A DNA stretch of 21,394 nucleotides, taken from the IMG/VR virus record IMGVR_UViG_3300020281_000138, positions 1 through 21,394 of that record; one strand, 5' to 3'. This document shows positions 19,763 through 21,394 of the stretch, one piece after another. Numbering within the stretch: position 1 is the stretch's first letter; the number at the start of each line of letters is the position of its first letter. Position numbers and translations under genes: made by a program. The notes beneath the pieces were generated by a model that saw nothing but the letters and a program-made list of their open reading frames with translations, was not told where the DNA came from and searched no databases. The DNA is from a virus.

Positions 19763-20211
19763 TGCGAAAAGATTACAGACAAAATTATAGAATGGGAACA
19801 AATCCGTTTGGAAGAAAATCTAATCTACAAAAGATAGCTGAAACCTTTGGACCTAAGAAAAAAGTTAAAAAAGATAAAAAACCTACTAAAAGAATGTTTG
19901 CAAATGTGGGTGGTGGTGCTGATACTGGTAAAATGGGCGAAGTTAAAAGTAAATTAGCAGTAGCTATGGATAAATTAAAATCTATGGAACCAAACAATCC
20001 AAGATTTAGCCAACGCGATATAGACCGAATGTTAAAAATGATGGAATCTAAAAAGAAAAAAGAAATGACACCATTAGCTAAAGGTGGTTCTGCTAAAAAG
20101 AAAAAGAAATTTCCTGATATGTCTGGAGACGGTAAAGTAACTATGAAAGATGTATTAATGGCTAGAGGTGTAATACCTAAAAAGAAAAAAACTAAGAAGA
20201 AGGTAATCTAA
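19762..20211 (+). CDS. Lysine-rich protein with a dockerin-like calcium loop
   Basis: The 149-residue product is lysine-rich and largely disordered. It contains GMG/GGG segments, a helical stretch (RFSQRDIDRMLKMMESKK), PLAKGGSAKKKKK and, at about 117-132, FPDMSGDGKVTMKDVL. The last is a DxSGDGKVT...D calcium-binding loop like a dockerin or EF-hand half. GGAGG lies upstream. Such loops bind Ca2+ and often mediate protein docking. A structural or assembly role is inferred from place. Confidence 0.65.
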   Translation: MRKDYRQNYRMGTNPFGRKSNLQKIAETFGPKKKVKKDKKPTKRMFANVGGGADTGKMGEVKSKLAVAMDKLKSMEPNNPRFSQRDIDRMLKMMESKKKKEMTPLAKGGSAKKKKKFPDMSGDGKVTMKDVLMARGVIPKKKKTKKKVI

Positions 20212-20525
20212 TGACTAAACTATGTCCTAGAGGTAAAGCCGCAGCAAAAAGAAAATTTAAAGTTTACCCCAGTGCATATGCGAACGCATACGCTAGTAAA
20301 ATCTGTGCAGGTAAAATTAAAGATCCAAGTGGTGTAAAGAGAAAAGATTTCAAAGGACGTAAACCAGCTATGGGTGGTGGCATGATGAAACGTGCATCTT
20401 ACGCGGGTGGTGGTTTAACTGAAGCAACTGCTAGATTAAAAAGACAAGGTTTAAAAACTGGATCTGTAGCTAGAGGATGTGGTGCTATCATGTCTGATAG
20501 AAAGAAAAAAACTAGGATGGTCTAA
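20211..20525 (+). CDS. Basic conserved phage protein with AYANAYAS motif
   Basis: The 104-residue product begins MTKLCPRGKAAAKRKFKVYP and continues SAYANAYASKICAGKI, a pattern I know from marine phage proteins. It carries MGGGMMKRASYAGGGLTEAT in the middle and ends VARGCGAIMSDRKKKTRMV. It is strongly basic, with several cysteines. It may be a minor virion or DNA-compaction protein. It starts on the last base of the previous stop codon. Confidence 0.7.
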   Translation: MTKLCPRGKAAAKRKFKVYPSAYANAYASKICAGKIKDPSGVKRKDFKGRKPAMGGGMMKRASYAGGGLTEATARLKRQGLKTGSVARGCGAIMSDRKKKTRMV

Positions 20526-20824
20526 TGGCCGGGTTAAAAGAATGGTTCAAGCAAGATTGGGTAGACATTGGAGCCAAGAAAAAAGGCGGAGGTTTTAAAA
20601 AATGTGGAAGAAAATCTGCAAGTGGATCAAAAAGAAAATACCCCAAATGCGTGCCTGCTGCAAAAGCCGCCCGAATGACAGAATCGCAAAGGCGTTCTGC
20701 GGTTGCGAGAAAAAGAAGTAAAGCACAAGGTGTAGGTGGTAAGCCTACTAACGTTCCAACATTTGCAAAAAGAAAAAAAGCTATGGGTGGTGGATTTATG
20801 GCTAGAAGAATAGGAATGATGTAA
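20525..20824 (+). CDS. Basic conserved phage protein, 99 residues
   Basis: The product begins MAGLKEWFKQDWVDIGAKKK and continues CGRKSASGSKRKYPKCVPAA, MTESQRRSAVARKRS and GVGGKPTNVPTF. It ends KAMGGGFMARRIGMM. The two-Cys core and basic helix fit nucleic-acid binding. The same arrangement recurs next to the following gene in marine phages. It shares the MGGGxM segment with its upstream neighbour. Confidence 0.7.
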   Translation: MAGLKEWFKQDWVDIGAKKKGGGFKKCGRKSASGSKRKYPKCVPAAKAARMTESQRRSAVARKRSKAQGVGGKPTNVPTFAKRKKAMGGGFMARRIGMM

Positions 20825-21120
20825 TGCGAAGAGAATATTATTCAAAAGGAACTAACCCTCCAAGAAATAAAAAAAATTTTAGACCCACTGATAAAGGGGC
20901 TGGAATGACAAGAGCTGGAGTTAAAGCTTATAGAAGACTTAACCCTGGTTCTAAATTAAAAACAGCCGTGACTGGTAAAGTGAAACCAGGATCAAAAGCT
21001 GCTAAACGTAGAAAATCATACTGCGCTAGATCACTGGGACAATTAAAAAGGTCATCAGCAAAAACTCGTAACGATCCGAACTCACGTATCCGTCAGGCAA
21101 GAAGGAGATGGAAATGTTAA
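20824..21120 (+). CDS. Basic conserved phage protein, DUF6321-like
   Basis: The 98-residue product has GAGMTRAGVKAYRRLNPGSK, then LKTAVTGKVKPGSKAAKRRK, SYCARSLGQ, and ends RIRQARRRWKC. This set matches the pattern of the DUF6321 family as I remember it; the family number should be checked. It is very basic, with two cysteines and no membrane helix, so DNA binding in the capsid is likely. It is linked by one-base overlap to the gene before. Confidence 0.7.
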   Translation: MRREYYSKGTNPPRNKKNFRPTDKGAGMTRAGVKAYRRLNPGSKLKTAVTGKVKPGSKAAKRRKSYCARSLGQLKRSSAKTRNDPNSRIRQARRRWKC

Positions 21121-21248
21121 AAAAACTAAAGATTAAAAAAGTAATCAAAGGTTTACAAAAAGCATCTAAAACACATGCTAAACAAGCTAAAACATTAAAA
21201 GGAGTTATAAGTGGCGGATCCAAAAAAAGGAACGGGAAAAAAGCCTAA
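21114..21248 (+). CDS. 44-residue basic peptide
   Basis: This ORF starts MLKKLKIKKVIKGLQKASKT, continues HAKQAKTLKGVISGG and ends in a Lys-rich tail. GAAGGAGA precedes the ATG, which overlaps the previous gene. ASKxHAKQAKTLK occurs in similar short marine phage proteins. It overlaps the next gene by 38 bases. Confidence 0.6.
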   Translation: MLKKLKIKKVIKGLQKASKTHAKQAKTLKGVISGGSKKRNGKKA

Positions 21249-21394
21249 AGGTTCAGGAAGAAGACTGTATACGGATGAAAATCCTAAAGATACAGTTAAG
21301 ATAAAATTTGCAACACCATCAGACGCAAGAGCAACTGTTGCAAAAGTCAAACGTGTTAACAAACCGTTTGCAAGAAAAATACAAATACTAACCG
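21211..21394 (+). CDS. Conserved phage protein, 3' end beyond the window
   Basis: A GTG start at 21211 follows AAAAGGAG by six bases. The 61 residues seen begin VADPKKGTGKKPKGSGRRLY and continue TDENPKDTVKIKFATPSDAR, then NKPFARKIQILT at the edge. I recognise this as a common marine phage hypothetical that lies among head genes. The frame is open to the last base, so the gene is truncated here. Confidence 0.75.
   Translation, partial: MADPKKGTGKKPKGSGRRLYTDENPKDTVKIKFATPSDARATVAKVKRVNKPFARKIQILT

Noticed and set aside
1-21394. CRISPR array, retron or toxin-antitoxin pair
   Set aside because: No regularly spaced repeats, no reverse transcriptase motif, and no toxin gene beside the ribbon-helix-helix gene were found.

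Overview
This window is a piece of a low-GC tailed-phage genome (class Caudoviricetes), most likely from an uncultivated marine phage. The call rests on a recognisable large terminase, portal and small terminase, and on a train of small conserved proteins that recur in marine viral metagenomes and pelagiphage-type genomes. Genes are packed with ATGA or TAATG overlaps. I see no tRNA, integrase, polymerase, tail gene or CRISPR array here. The host is not shown by the sequence; a low-GC marine bacterium such as SAR11 is an inference.

Layout. (1) 1-2002, plus strand: very small proteins, four with one membrane helix, plus a zinc ribbon and two basic peptides. (2) 2003-4984, plus: a consensus promoter, then an 824-residue protein ending in an Mrr-type endonuclease domain, then three small overlapping genes. 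(3) 5015-5801, minus: two small genes around a 230-base regulatory gap. (4) 5855-7893, plus: a ribbon-helix-helix protein, a zinc-finger protein, a LAGLIDADG-like endonuclease, a membrane peptide, a Cas4/RecB-like exonuclease and two small helical proteins. (5) 7894-9341: an operator-like gap, a small plus gene, the small terminase on the minus strand, and a symmetric divergent promoter. (6) 9381-12844, minus: an accessory block of about a dozen mostly unrecognised small genes. (7) 13032-21394, plus: a PD-(D/E)XK nuclease, large terminase, a 450-residue protein, portal, and a run of lysine/glycine-rich small proteins that runs off the end.

The most striking feature is in block 6. Two complete type II hammerhead ribozymes lie on the minus strand at 12065-12120 and 12575-12626. 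Both have the full catalytic core. Their stem III sequences differ, but pairing is kept. Each begins inside the TAG stop codon of the gene upstream. Predicted cleavage sites are exactly 510 nt apart and enclose one whole 142-codon gene with its leader. The operon RNA may therefore be cut by itself into single-gene pieces with a hairpin at both ends, or release a 510-nt RNA that could be circularised. Three genes in this block share an identical 19-nt leader, so the unit looks like a repeated cassette of leader, ORF and ribozyme.

Promoters resemble host sigma-70 type (TTGACA/TTGATT, 16-18 nt, TATAAA/TATAAT), which suggests transcription by host polymerase. Several palindromic or repeated motifs in gaps are candidate operators; the ribbon-helix-helix protein is the only evident DNA-binding regulator. 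All functions are read from sequence by eye; no database search was run.
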